From a virus: a DNA stretch of 64,000 nt. The position numbers and the translations under genes were made by a program. The notes beneath the pieces are model-generated. The model was not told the origin of the DNA. It did no database searches and worked only from the letters and a program-made list of their open reading frames with translations. The DNA is taken from positions 1 to 64,000 of the IMG/VR virus record IMGVR_UViG_3300043449_001175, one strand, 5' to 3'. Each line of letters opens with the position of its first letter. The first letter of the stretch is position 1. Shown here piece after piece: positions 33,179-41,747 of this stretch.

Positions 33179-36007
33179 ATGGCTTATCAGAACATTAACC
33201 AATATGTCTATAAAAAATGGTTTTTATCACCATTTTTAGAAGTTACGGACCTTTCTTTGGCTTCAGATGAACGAGATTATAACGAAGAAGTTATTTTTTC
33301 GCCATATATTATTGGAGCATATGATGGTGATGTATTGCCAGTTAAATTTGATATAAATTTTACAGGAAGTAATCAAAATTTTTCATTAACATACGGAAAT
33401 TATGATTTTGATAACATTTTAGTATCCGAAAATTACTACAACCCAACTGATGTTTTAATAGATTGTTATTCTTCAAAAACAATTTGTGATATTGGATTAA
33501 CAGGTACTGATAACGGATTGGTTACTGGAATGACAGGTCAATCAATAACTTATACAAATGGTTTGTTACCAACAAATGAAAAATTTGATAGATATAAATT
33601 TGATAGGAGATTAAAATTACACCAAGTTACTGGTTACACGTGGACTCCAAACACAAGATTTTCAGGTGTAACGGCAGGAACAGTTTATGATGTGGTATCT
33701 TACAGCGCTCAAACTGTTGGAAATTACCAAGAATTGTATGGTGGTTTTTATCAAGGGTTTTATGAGTTATTTGGTTACGATTATAAAATTTTACCTGAAA
33801 GATATCCAAAAGGGTGGACGGTAGAAATGACTTTAAAGCCGAGATTGTCCAATGCTTATACTCCAAGTTCAGGACAAACAACATTAAATCAATATTACCC
33901 AAATAATGCTGGTATTTTCTTTTATATGGGTACAAGGGCTGAAAATAAATATTGGCACCACGCAGCAGGAACAAATTCAGGCGACCCATCATACTATAGA
34001 ATCACAACACCACTAACAGGTTTAACAAGTTGTTTTTGTGTTGATTTATATCCTAATTATACAACATCGTCAACTACGGTATTTGATTTAACAACAAGCG
34101 GTGAAACATTAACAGTATCTTCAGATTTATCATGGGTTTCAGGTGATACCGCATTAATATATCACGATGATGCACAATATCTTATTGGTACTGTTGTTGG
34201 TTACACATCTGAAACAGGGAATTTTCAATTTGTAACAACAAAACGAGTTGGTTTAGGAACTATATATTTTTCAATTGTAACTAATCCGGGTTATTTAGAA
34301 TATAACGATTCTAATTGTGTGTTAGTATATCCGCCAACAGGAACAACAGATTCACATACTCAAGTAGACCCTTGTTGTTGTCCTGAACCACCAGTTCCAA
34401 TTCCAGAACATAATCCTGAATATGATTCAATGTCAAACGCAATTGCAATTAAATTCAGTGGTGACCCACATAATCCAAAAATTTGTGTAAGAACTTTAAC
34501 AATAACAGGTGATTGTATTTTTTCGGGTTCTTGTGAAACATTGGGTCCTGATTCTGTTACTGGATATTCAATTAACAATTACTGTTCAGAAAGAGGAATT
34601 TACGATAATTGTAGTGGAACTACATACGATGACCAAGAACACTGGGTTTTGGTTGATGTCGTCTTTGAACGATACACGTGGTTAGATACCTGCGATTTAT
34701 ATTATCGTGGAGGTCTTGGAACAATTACAACATTTCCATATACCGCAAGTACGGCTAATAATTCGGTTTCATTAATATCGCCACCAATCACACATTACGA
34801 ATTAATCCCAACAATCGAGGAACTTGTTGAATTAAATAATCTTTGGATATTAGAAAAAATATATCGTAGAGGTAGAATAAAGGTTTATATCAACGGTAGA
34901 ATATTTGATGTATTTGAAGATGTTGAAGAAATTATACCACGTGGTTTATTTGGTCATAAAGAAAATCAAGTCGGAGTACCATTCAATATATCTTGGGGTG
35001 GTGGTACACAAGGACTACACGAAAATTTAATTTTTAGTGCGGTACCAACCAATGATATAAATTACTATACTCAAGACCCTGAATTGTTTCCACCAAACAT
35101 TTTAAGTGGTACAACATTAAGTGGACTCACAACTAATATATTAATTGAACAAAATTTTGCCGGAACTTTTGATGGTGCGATATCAAAGTTTAATATGTAT
35201 GCAAAACCATTATCGGTTCCTGAAATTCAACACAATGCAAGAATTTTAAGACCAATTTATAATTTTTTAAATCCATATTGTTTAGATTGTGGTGCAAATG
35301 TAACACCAACCCCAACACCAACAACAACAGTTACACCAACACCAACCTCAGTTACTCCAACTCCAACACCTACACCATCGGTAACACCAGGTCTTTCACC
35401 AACACCAACCCCAACACCGACAAGTACACCATCACCTTATTTTGCATATCTATTTATAGAACCTCAATCAGGTTCAACTCTTATTGGTGAATACATGTAC
35501 AATTTGGGTTCAACATTCTATGGATTTACAAATAACTCAGCGCCAGACAATGACAACACAAATCCTGACTTATTCAATGATGACATGAATAATTATGTGT
35601 CTTTCTCAGGATGGAGTAATGGTTCATTCCCTTCAGTGAGAACTCAAACAGTTCCACAGTCTTCGGGTGGTGTTGATTCATTTGGTAATTCAATATCGGC
35701 ATATAATTTCACAACACACGAAGTACCAATTAATACAGTTAGTGGTAACTCTTGGTATACGTGGATTATCCCAAATGATGCGATAAATGATGGAATACAA
35801 CAAAAAATTGCTTATAGTGTAAATGGTAATCCAAACGCATTGACAACATCAATTATGGACAGCTCAATTTATTCTAGTACGTTTACTTATACAGGTACTA
35901 CAATTCCTGTTGGTACTTATAGAGTTTACACAACATTTGCTGACTTGTCATTCTATATAAATAACAACTTTAATACCGTATATTTTAAAGGTGATACTGT
36001 AATTTAA
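33179..36007 (+). CDS. Large adhesin-like virion protein with Thr/Pro linker
   Basis: 942 residues, no signal peptide. Residues 1 to ~700 are beta-rich with LamG/concanavalin-like features: GWTVEMTLKPRLSN, the FSGDPHNPKICVRTLTITGD region, IKVYINGRIFDVFEDVEEII, and FDGAISKFNMYAKPLSVPEI followed by QHNARI, the usual ending of such domains. Cys-rich patches (DPCCCPEPP; NPYCLDCG) flank. About 707-752 is a Thr/Pro linker, then a C-terminal domain (about 755-942) that may be a second carbohydrate-binding fold. The architecture suggests a tail fibre or surface adhesin binding host glycans. It shares its linker style with the Thr/Pro stalk gene. Confidence 0.78.
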   Translation: MAYQNINQYVYKKWFLSPFLEVTDLSLASDERDYNEEVIFSPYIIGAYDGDVLPVKFDINFTGSNQNFSLTYGNYDFDNILVSENYYNPTDVLIDCYSSKTICDIGLTGTDNGLVTGMTGQSITYTNGLLPTNEKFDRYKFDRRLKLHQVTGYTWTPNTRFSGVTAGTVYDVVSYSAQTVGNYQELYGGFYQGFYELFGYDYKILPERYPKGWTVEMTLKPRLSNAYTPSSGQTTLNQYYPNNAGIFFYMGTRAENKYWHHAAGTNSGDPSYYRITTPLTGLTSCFCVDLYPNYTTSSTTVFDLTTSGETLTVSSDLSWVSGDTALIYHDDAQYLIGTVVGYTSETGNFQFVTTKRVGLGTIYFSIVTNPGYLEYNDSNCVLVYPPTGTTDSHTQVDPCCCPEPPVPIPEHNPEYDSMSNAIAIKFSGDPHNPKICVRTLTITGDCIFSGSCETLGPDSVTGYSINNYCSERGIYDNCSGTTYDDQEHWVLVDVVFERYTWLDTCDLYYRGGLGTITTFPYTASTANNSVSLISPPITHYELIPTIEELVELNNLWILEKIYRRGRIKVYINGRIFDVFEDVEEIIPRGLFGHKENQVGVPFNISWGGGTQGLHENLIFSAVPTNDINYYTQDPELFPPNILSGTTLSGLTTNILIEQNFAGTFDGAISKFNMYAKPLSVPEIQHNARILRPIYNFLNPYCLDCGANVTPTPTPTTTVTPTPTSVTPTPTPTPSVTPGLSPTPTPTPTSTPSPYFAYLFIEPQSGSTLIGEYMYNLGSTFYGFTNNSAPDNDNTNPDLFNDDMNNYVSFSGWSNGSFPSVRTQTVPQSSGGVDSFGNSISAYNFTTHEVPINTVSGNSWYTWIIPNDAINDGIQQKIAYSVNGNPNALTTSIMDSSIYSSTFTYTGTTIPVGTYRVYTTFADLSFYINNNFNTVYFKGDTVI
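35300..35436 (+). repeat. Thr/Pro low-complexity linker repeat
   Basis: In-frame ACACCAACxCCAACA-type repeats encode TPTPTPTTTVTPTPT-like sequence of about 45 residues inside the adhesin-like gene. Sequence style is the same as the 42-bp stalk repeat at 5.5-6.3 kb, so modules may have been exchanged between the two genes. Confidence 0.7.
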
Positions 36008-36114
36008 AATTTATCCTTTACCTCATCACAAGTATTATAAAAAAAGGTTTTTAACAATTAATTTTCCTATTAACTTTTCTATTTCTTTAATTAGTTTTAT
36101 GAAAAACTATTTTA
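36008..36114 (+). other. Intergenic gap without clear signal
   Basis: 107 nt of AT-rich sequence between the adhesin-like gene and the GlcNAc-transferase-like gene. I find no convincing stem-loop plus T-tract and no TATTTAT element. How the following glycosyltransferase genes are transcribed is not visible; read-through or a different promoter class is possible. Confidence 0.5.
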
Positions 36115-37362
36115 ATGAAAATATTTGTTCAAATTGCCTCTTATCGTGACCCACAGTTGGTTCACACAATCAAAAACATGATTGAAAATGCGAAGAAACC
36201 AAAAAATTTACGATTTGGTATTGCAAGACAATTTCATCCCAATGATAAATTTGATGACTTGTCAGAGTACGATAAAGATAAAAGATTCAAAATCATTAAC
36301 ATTCCATACGAAGAATCAAAAGGTGTTTGTTGGGCAAGAAACCTAACACAACAACTTTATGATAATGAAGAATATACACTTCAAATTGATTCTCACATGA
36401 GGTTTGCTCCAAATTGGGATGATGAGATGATTAAGATGATTAAACAACTCCAAAAGAAAGGTCATGAAAAACCATTACTTACAGGTTATGTTTCGTCATT
36501 TGACCCCGACAATGACCCTCAAGGGAGAATGCAAGAGCCATGGAGAATGGCGTTTGACAGATTTATTCCCGAAGGTGCGGTATTCTTCTTACCTGAAACA
36601 ATTCCAGGTTGGCAGAACTTAACAGAACCTGTCACATCTCGTTTCTATTCGGCTCACTACTGTTTCACTTTGGGACAATTCTCAAAAGAAGTACAACACA
36701 ACCCTGAATACTATTTTCACGGTGAAGAAATATCAATTGCCGCTCGTGCTTATACTTGGGGTTATGATTTGTTCCACCCACATAAAGTTTTGATTTGGCA
36801 CGAATATACTCGTAAAGGTAGAACAAAACAATGGGATGACGATAAAGCTTGGGGTGAGAAAAACAAACATTCACATTTTACAAACAGAAAGTTGTTTGGT
36901 ATGGACGGTGAACAACAAGAAGGACATGATGGTCCTTATGGTTTTGGTCCCGTTAGAACATTAAGAGATTACGAAAAGTACTCTGGTTTGTTGTTTGAAA
37001 AACGTGCGGTACAACAATATACTTTGGATAAGAACTACCCACCGAACCCATATAATTTTGAATCTGAAGAAGAGTGGAAGAAAAACTTTGCTCAAGTTTT
37101 CAAACATTGTATTGATATTGGATTCTCTCAAGTACCTGAAAAAGATTATGATTTTTGGGTGGTTGCTTTTCACGGAGAAAATGATGAAACACTTTATAGA
37201 AAAGATGCTGACATCAATGAGATTAATAGAATGTTAAATGACCCTGATGGATATTGTAAAGTATGGAGAGAGTTCCAAACAGAACATAAACCAAAGTATT
37301 GGGTTGTTTGGCCTCACTCAGTATCAAAAGACTGGTGTGAAAGGATTACGGGGAACCTGTAA
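36115..37362 (+). CDS. GlcNAc-transferase-like glycosyltransferase (PF11397 type)
   Basis: 415 residues. IFVQIASYRDPQLVHTIKNM, FGIARQFHPNDK, GVCWARNLTQQLYDNEEYTL, QIDSHMRFAPNWDDEMI and EPVTSRFYSAHYCFTLGQF follow the eukaryotic-like Skp1 GlcNAc-transferase family found also in bacteria and large phages. DSHMRF, a DxH site, is the metal-binding motif. EEISIAARAYTWGYDLFHPH and KVLIWHEY complete the core. Family enzymes add GlcNAc to hydroxyproline or a sugar; the target here is unknown. First of four adjacent GT genes. Confidence 0.9.
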   Translation: MKIFVQIASYRDPQLVHTIKNMIENAKKPKNLRFGIARQFHPNDKFDDLSEYDKDKRFKIINIPYEESKGVCWARNLTQQLYDNEEYTLQIDSHMRFAPNWDDEMIKMIKQLQKKGHEKPLLTGYVSSFDPDNDPQGRMQEPWRMAFDRFIPEGAVFFLPETIPGWQNLTEPVTSRFYSAHYCFTLGQFSKEVQHNPEYYFHGEEISIAARAYTWGYDLFHPHKVLIWHEYTRKGRTKQWDDDKAWGEKNKHSHFTNRKLFGMDGEQQEGHDGPYGFGPVRTLRDYEKYSGLLFEKRAVQQYTLDKNYPPNPYNFESEEEWKKNFAQVFKHCIDIGFSQVPEKDYDFWVVAFHGENDETLYRKDADINEINRMLNDPDGYCKVWREFQTEHKPKYWVVWPHSVSKDWCERITGNL

Positions 37363-37377
37363 TAATAAAATTAGTTA

Positions 37378-38112
37378 ATGAATATTACTAATATCCCTAA
37401 GTTTGTCGTTAATTTAGAAAGACGACCTGACCGATTAGAACATATCCAAAAAGAAATGGATTATATGGGTTGGGAATACGAGTTATTCAAAGCCGTTGAT
37501 TTAAATAATCATGGTGGTTGTACTTTATCACACACACAAATCATTAAACTTGCCAAAGAACGAGGATATGACTCGGTTATGGTGATTGAAGATGATTGTA
37601 CTTTTTTACCGTATTCGAAGGATTTGATAAATAAAATTGAAACCGAATCTGATGAGTTTGAATTTGGAATTATTAATCTTGCACCAACCTTAAACCGAGT
37701 AGTCAACCGTAGTGAAGAACAACCTTTATTTTTAGATATTACAAATTTACCGCCAAAGAAAGAACATGAAAGAGGTATATTTGCAACTAACATGATAATT
37801 TATCATAGTTCAATTTATGATAAAGTTTTGGAAATGGAAAAAAAAGAAAACTTAGGTTATTATGCAATAGATGATTACATTTATCAATTTGTTTTACCAA
37901 TCAGACAAAGTTATTGTCCAATATTACCAGTTGCCCCTCAAATGAGTAGTTGGTCTGATGTATCTCAAGGACAATACAATAATTTTTATACTCAAACTTA
38001 TAATTGGAATTTATATAGTCCGTGTAAAATACCTTCAGGATATTTACATGGTACATTAACAAACGAACTTAAAACAAATAAACAACATAAAGAATTTACA
38101 TATGTCAGTTAA
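37378..38112 (+). CDS. GT25-like glycosyltransferase
   Basis: 244 residues. FVVNLERRPDRLEHIQKEMD at the start, GGCTLSHTQIIKLAKERGYD, then VMVIEDDCTFL (the EDD metal site) are the hallmarks of GT25 (LPS/collagen galactosyltransferase-like). ATNMIIYHSSIYDKV follows as in the family. 15 nt after the GlcNAc-transferase-like gene; overlaps the next by 11 bp. Confidence 0.86.
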   Translation: MNITNIPKFVVNLERRPDRLEHIQKEMDYMGWEYELFKAVDLNNHGGCTLSHTQIIKLAKERGYDSVMVIEDDCTFLPYSKDLINKIETESDEFEFGIINLAPTLNRVVNRSEEQPLFLDITNLPPKKEHERGIFATNMIIYHSSIYDKVLEMEKKENLGYYAIDDYIYQFVLPIRQSYCPILPVAPQMSSWSDVSQGQYNNFYTQTYNWNLYSPCKIPSGYLHGTLTNELKTNKQHKEFTYVS

Positions 38113-38983
38113 ATTTATTACATCAATATATAGCGATTTGTATGGTACTGAATACGGTGGTCGAATTGGTAGAGGAGGTCATTATCGATATAGTTTATTA
38201 TCGCTTTTAAAAATGACTAATGCTGATTTTTTATGTTATACATCAGATAGAGAGTTACCTTCATTACTCACATTTTTTTATGAAACACATGGTATATCAT
38301 CAGATAAACTAAAATTTCAAGTGTTTGATATTGCAAATACAAAATTCAAAGATTTAATTAATCAATATAAAGATGTTGAAGTAACTAAAAAATCAGATAG
38401 ATGTATTGAAGTACAATATAGTAAATTCCATTGGTGGTGGAACGAAGATAAGTCTTATGATTATTATTATTGGATTGACGCTGGATTGTCACATTGCGGA
38501 TTAATCCCAGTTAAATACTTGGTTGGTACTCACCCCGAACAAAGATATTATGAATCAACTTTATTCAATAATGATTTTTTGAAGAATCTAATTGAAGATA
38601 CTGGCGATAAATTCTTAATTCTTGGAAAAGAAAATGACCGAAATTATTGGTCAGGCACATTGGACCCTAAATGGTATACTAATTGGGAAAGAGGTGTTCA
38701 TATTATTGGAGGACTATTTGGTGGTCATAGAGATAATTGGGATAAAATTGTTACACTATTTGAAGATTATACTAAAAATGTTATTACTGAGGATAAAGGT
38801 TTACCCCATGAAGAAAATATAATGACATTAATGTACTATAATCATAAAGAATTATTTGAACGTAAACATTTTGATATTTGGTGGTGTAGGGATAATGCAC
38901 CTGCAGGTGTTTCAGATGAAATGTTTGAACAAAATAAAAGTTTTTTTAAAATTTTAGAAGAATTTAATAGAATATATGAGTAA
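38102..38983 (+). CDS. HtrL/YibB-family putative glycosyltransferase
   Basis: 293 residues. KFITSIYSDLYGT at the start and YYYWIDAGLSHCGLIPVKYL (the WIDAG motif), followed by GGLFGGHRDNWDKIVTLFED, match the HtrL/YibB family, which sits in LPS core and polysaccharide loci. Biochemical activity of the family is not well established; a GT-A fold is likely. Overlaps both neighbours by 8-11 bp. Confidence 0.8.
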   Translation: MSVKFITSIYSDLYGTEYGGRIGRGGHYRYSLLSLLKMTNADFLCYTSDRELPSLLTFFYETHGISSDKLKFQVFDIANTKFKDLINQYKDVEVTKKSDRCIEVQYSKFHWWWNEDKSYDYYYWIDAGLSHCGLIPVKYLVGTHPEQRYYESTLFNNDFLKNLIEDTGDKFLILGKENDRNYWSGTLDPKWYTNWERGVHIIGGLFGGHRDNWDKIVTLFEDYTKNVITEDKGLPHEENIMTLMYYNHKELFERKHFDIWWCRDNAPAGVSDEMFEQNKSFFKILEEFNRIYE

Positions 38984-40649
38984 TATAACTTTAGTAACAG
39001 GTCTTTGGAATATTAAGAGAGATGAACTTGGTGAAGGTTGGTCTCGTTCATTCCAACATTATTTGGATAAATTTGAACAACTACTTAAGGTTGAAAATCC
39101 AATGATTATATTTGGTGATTCTGACTTGGAATCATTTGTTTTTGAAAGACGAAACAAAGATAATACAATGTTTATCTCTCGTAGTCAAGAATGGTTCAAA
39201 AACGAATTTTATGACAAAATACAAACAATCAGAACAAATCCTGATTGGTATAATCAAGCAGGTTGGTTACCACAATCAACACAAGCAAGATTAGAAATGT
39301 ACAATCCTTTGGTAATGTCAAAGGTTTTCTTATTAAATGATGCCAAAATTATGGACCCATTTAATTCTGATATGATGTTTTGGATTGATGCTGGTTTAAC
39401 AAATACTGTTCATCCAGGTTATTTTACACACGATAAAGTTTTGGAGAAATTACCTAACTATGTTAATAAATTTTCATTTGTTTGTTTCCCATATCAAGCC
39501 GAAAACGAGATTCACGGATTTAACTTTAATCAAATTAATGGAATTGTTGGTGAAAAGGTAGAAATGGTTGCACGTGGTGGGTTCTTTGGTGGTCCAAAAC
39601 ACACAATAGGAGACATTAACGGGATTTATTACAATTTGTTATCATCCACATTATCTCGTGGACTTATGGGAACTGAGGAGTCAATATTCTCAATCATGTG
39701 TTACAAACACTCCGATTTAATTGATTACTTTGAAATAGAATCTAATGGTTTATTTGGTAAGTTCTTTGAAGATTTGAAAAATGAAACATTAGAAAGAAAA
39801 AACAAACAAGGTTTTACACCAATTAATGACGATTTGAATCCTGATAACGCTGCTTTGTATGTAATTACATTTAATAGTCCAAAACAATTTGAAACATTGA
39901 TTGATTCAATGACTCAATATGACAAAGATTTTTTAGATAAACCAAAAAAGTTTTTATTGAATAACTCATCTGATTTATCAACTACCGAAAGATACTCGGA
40001 ACTTTGTGAAATATATGGTTTTGAACATATCAAGAAAGATAATTTAGGTATTTGTGGTGGTAGACAATGGGTTGCAGAACATTCTGAAGAAAATGGGTTT
40101 GATTTTCATTTTTTCTTCGAGGATGACATGTTCTTTTACCCCCAAAAAGGAGATGTGTGTAGAAACGGATTTAATAGATACGTTTCAAATTTATATAAGA
40201 ACACATTAGAAATAACAAAAAAGAATCATTTTGATTTTTTAAAGTTTAATTACAGTGAGTTTTATGGTGATAATGGTACCCAATGGTCGTGGTACAATGT
40301 TCCACAGAACTTTAGAATAGAACATTGGCCTGAAAAACCAAATTTACCTGTTCACGGTCAAGACCCAAATGCTCCAAGAACAAAATTCAAACATGTAAGA
40401 ACACACAATGGTATTCCATTCGTATCAGGTGAAATTTATTATTGTAACTGGCCACAAGTTGTTACTCGTCATGGTAACAAGAAAATGTTTTTAGAAACAA
40501 CTTGGGCACACCCGTTCGAGCAGACATGGATGAGTTTTATTTTTCAAGAAACAATTAAGGGAAAAATCAATCCCGGACTATTACTTATGACCCCAACTGA
40601 ACATGATAGGTTTGAATTTTATGATGGTTCATTAAGAAAAGAATCTTAA
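38976..40649 (+). CDS. HtrL/YibB-like plus GT2-like fusion
   Basis: 557 residues in two domains. Residues 1-280 (ITLVTGLWNIKRDELGEGWS, MIIFGDSDLESFVFERR, MMFWIDAGLTNTVHPGYFTH, GGFFGGPKHTI) are the HtrL/YibB family. Residues about 290-557 (NAALYVITFNSPKQFETLID, GFEHIKKDNLGICGGRQWVA, FHFFFEDDMFFYPQ) are a second, GT2-like domain with its own EDD metal site. A single chain could add two different sugars. It is the last GT of this group, followed by a late-type promoter. Confidence 0.84.
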   Translation: MSNITLVTGLWNIKRDELGEGWSRSFQHYLDKFEQLLKVENPMIIFGDSDLESFVFERRNKDNTMFISRSQEWFKNEFYDKIQTIRTNPDWYNQAGWLPQSTQARLEMYNPLVMSKVFLLNDAKIMDPFNSDMMFWIDAGLTNTVHPGYFTHDKVLEKLPNYVNKFSFVCFPYQAENEIHGFNFNQINGIVGEKVEMVARGGFFGGPKHTIGDINGIYYNLLSSTLSRGLMGTEESIFSIMCYKHSDLIDYFEIESNGLFGKFFEDLKNETLERKNKQGFTPINDDLNPDNAALYVITFNSPKQFETLIDSMTQYDKDFLDKPKKFLLNNSSDLSTTERYSELCEIYGFEHIKKDNLGICGGRQWVAEHSEENGFDFHFFFEDDMFFYPQKGDVCRNGFNRYVSNLYKNTLEITKKNHFDFLKFNYSEFYGDNGTQWSWYNVPQNFRIEHWPEKPNLPVHGQDPNAPRTKFKHVRTHNGIPFVSGEIYYCNWPQVVTRHGNKKMFLETTWAHPFEQTWMSFIFQETIKGKINPGLLLMTPTEHDRFEFYDGSLRKES

Positions 40650-40653
40650 TGAG

Positions 40654-40661
40654 TATTTATA
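40654..40661 (+). promoter_or_regulatory. Candidate late promoter TATTTATA close to ATG
   Basis: TATTTATA ends 4 nt before the ATG of the GNAT-like gene. If it is a -10-type element, the transcript starts at or next to the start codon. Confidence 0.55.
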
Positions 40662-40665
40662 ATAC

Positions 40666-41154
40666 ATGGGAAGGTTTATTATATCAGAAAATGAAAAAAA
40701 GAGGATATTGGGTTTATATCTTGTTGAATCTGAAGAAGAAATCACTTTAGTTGATGGTATTGAAAAAAGAATAGACAAAAATCCTAATCCAAAAGTACAG
40801 AGTATACTTCCTCCAGGTTTGTTTAAAAGTTATACAGTTTTATTAAACGGAGAAGAAATAATGGGTGGAAGTCCACAAACCTCAAAAAAATATACCTATG
40901 TTGGTTCTAAAGAGGGTGGTTTATTAAACGTAGTTATACCTGACGATTCTGACAAGGCTTATGTAATGAATATTAATATTCCTGAAAACCTAAGAGGAAA
41001 GGGTATTGGTGCTAAAATATACCAAGCTGTTGCTAATAAAATTAATCGAACAGTAATTAGCTCAGGAGATAATGAAGCGTTAGGGATGATTGCGTCACAA
41101 ACACCATCATCACAATCGTTTTGGAGAAAACATAAAAATTTTGAACCCAATTGA
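40666..41154 (+). CDS. GNAT-like acetyltransferase
   Basis: 162 residues. VMNINIPENLRGKGIGAKIY is GNAT motif A, with RGKGIG as the acetyl-CoA pyrophosphate loop; the fold before it is short. The N terminus MGRFIISENEKKRILGLYLV is a separate helical leader with I-S-E|N, of the [L/I]-x-E type also found in other proteins here. SFWRKHKNFEP at the end is the usual GNAT C-terminal region. Substrate unknown. The promoter just upstream implies an almost leaderless mRNA. Confidence 0.76.
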   Translation: MGRFIISENEKKRILGLYLVESEEEITLVDGIEKRIDKNPNPKVQSILPPGLFKSYTVLLNGEEIMGGSPQTSKKYTYVGSKEGGLLNVVIPDDSDKAYVMNINIPENLRGKGIGAKIYQAVANKINRTVISSGDNEALGMIASQTPSSQSFWRKHKNFEPN

Positions 41155-41186
41155 TATATTCATATCACAAATCTAATATTTTTTTT

Positions 41187-41209
41187 CCAAATTGCAAACT
41201 CTAATTTGG
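41187..41209. repeat. Short inverted repeat CCAAATT/AATTTGG
   Basis: Perfect 7-bp arms around a 9-nt centre in the gap before the 133-residue gene. There is a T-run on its 5' side but none on its 3' side, so it is not a normal terminator for either strand. It may be a protein-binding site. Confidence 0.35.
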
Positions 41210-41238
41210 TTCCAACATAATAATTTAATTTATTTTGG

Positions 41239-41246
41239 TATTTATA
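41239..41246 (+). promoter_or_regulatory. Candidate late promoter TATTTATA close to ATG
   Basis: TATTTATA with a 4-nt gap to the ATG, the same spacing as ahead of the GNAT-like, adhesin-like and gp14-like genes. Confidence 0.55.
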
Positions 41247-41250
41247 TGTA

Positions 41251-41652
41251 ATGGATTTTAATATTAAAAAAAATGCGACATTACCACTTTTAAAAATGCA
41301 AGTGGTTAGAGATGGTAGAAGTGAATACCAATCTTTTATGGATTCTTTGGGTAATGCCTCAATTTTCTTTTCTATGATAAATGAAACATCTGGTATACCA
41401 AAGATTGTTTCAAAACCCGCATATATTACTGAAGTAATTGGTGATGACCCAAACGCATTACCCGAATATTACGTATATTTTAAATTCACCGCTCGTGATA
41501 CAAATACTATTGGTCGTTATGTTGGACAATTTTTGATTAAATATAATAACGGTCTTTTGGGTGGTATTGAAGGAAATCTTATTTTACCTCTAAGAGATGA
41601 GTTATACATCAATGTCCAAGAAAGTTTCATTATAGATAGTCCTTGTTGTTGA
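41251..41652 (+). CDS. Small putative virion protein
   Basis: 133 residues. DFNIKKNATLPLLKMQVVRD and YYVYFKFTARDTNTIGRYVG are beta-rich, with a CC ending. Looks like a small beta-sandwich domain as found in phage structural proteins. No family name recognised. A late-type motif precedes it, while the polymerase leader starts just after its stop. Confidence 0.62.
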   Translation: MDFNIKKNATLPLLKMQVVRDGRSEYQSFMDSLGNASIFFSMINETSGIPKIVSKPAYITEVIGDDPNALPEYYVYFKFTARDTNTIGRYVGQFLIKYNNGLLGGIEGNLILPLRDELYINVQESFIIDSPCC

Positions 41653-41655
41653 CGA

Positions 41656-41737
41656 GGTTAAATTCAATACCTATACTTTAACCAATGAGTAAGACAAACT
41701 CCGTATTTTACGGAAGATAATAGGTCACTCGGTTAAA
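41656..41737 (+). promoter_or_regulatory. Structured leader of DNA polymerase gene (candidate translational switch)
   Basis: Two GGTTAAA copies (41656-41662 and 41731-41737) flank one TTTAACC (41677-41683), so two mutually exclusive stems can form. The second is extended by GAGT (41687-41690) with ACTC (41727-41730) and encloses a perfect TCCGTA/TACGGA hairpin with a 3-nt loop (41700-41714). The 3' GGTTAAA copy ends 10 nt before the polymerase AUG, so its pairing could control translation. T4 gp43 is known to repress its own mRNA through an operator hairpin near the start. Structure is read from sequence; function is inferred. Confidence 0.6.
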
Positions 41738-41747
41738 ATTTATAGAA

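Noticed and set aside
33627-33992. Minus-strand frame inside the adhesin-like gene
   Set aside because: Shadow of the plus-strand gene without start signals.
41179-41209. T-run plus inverted repeat considered as a terminator
   Set aside because: The T-run is on the 5' side of the repeat for the plus strand and gives A residues after the hairpin for the minus strand, so neither strand has hairpin followed by U-tract.
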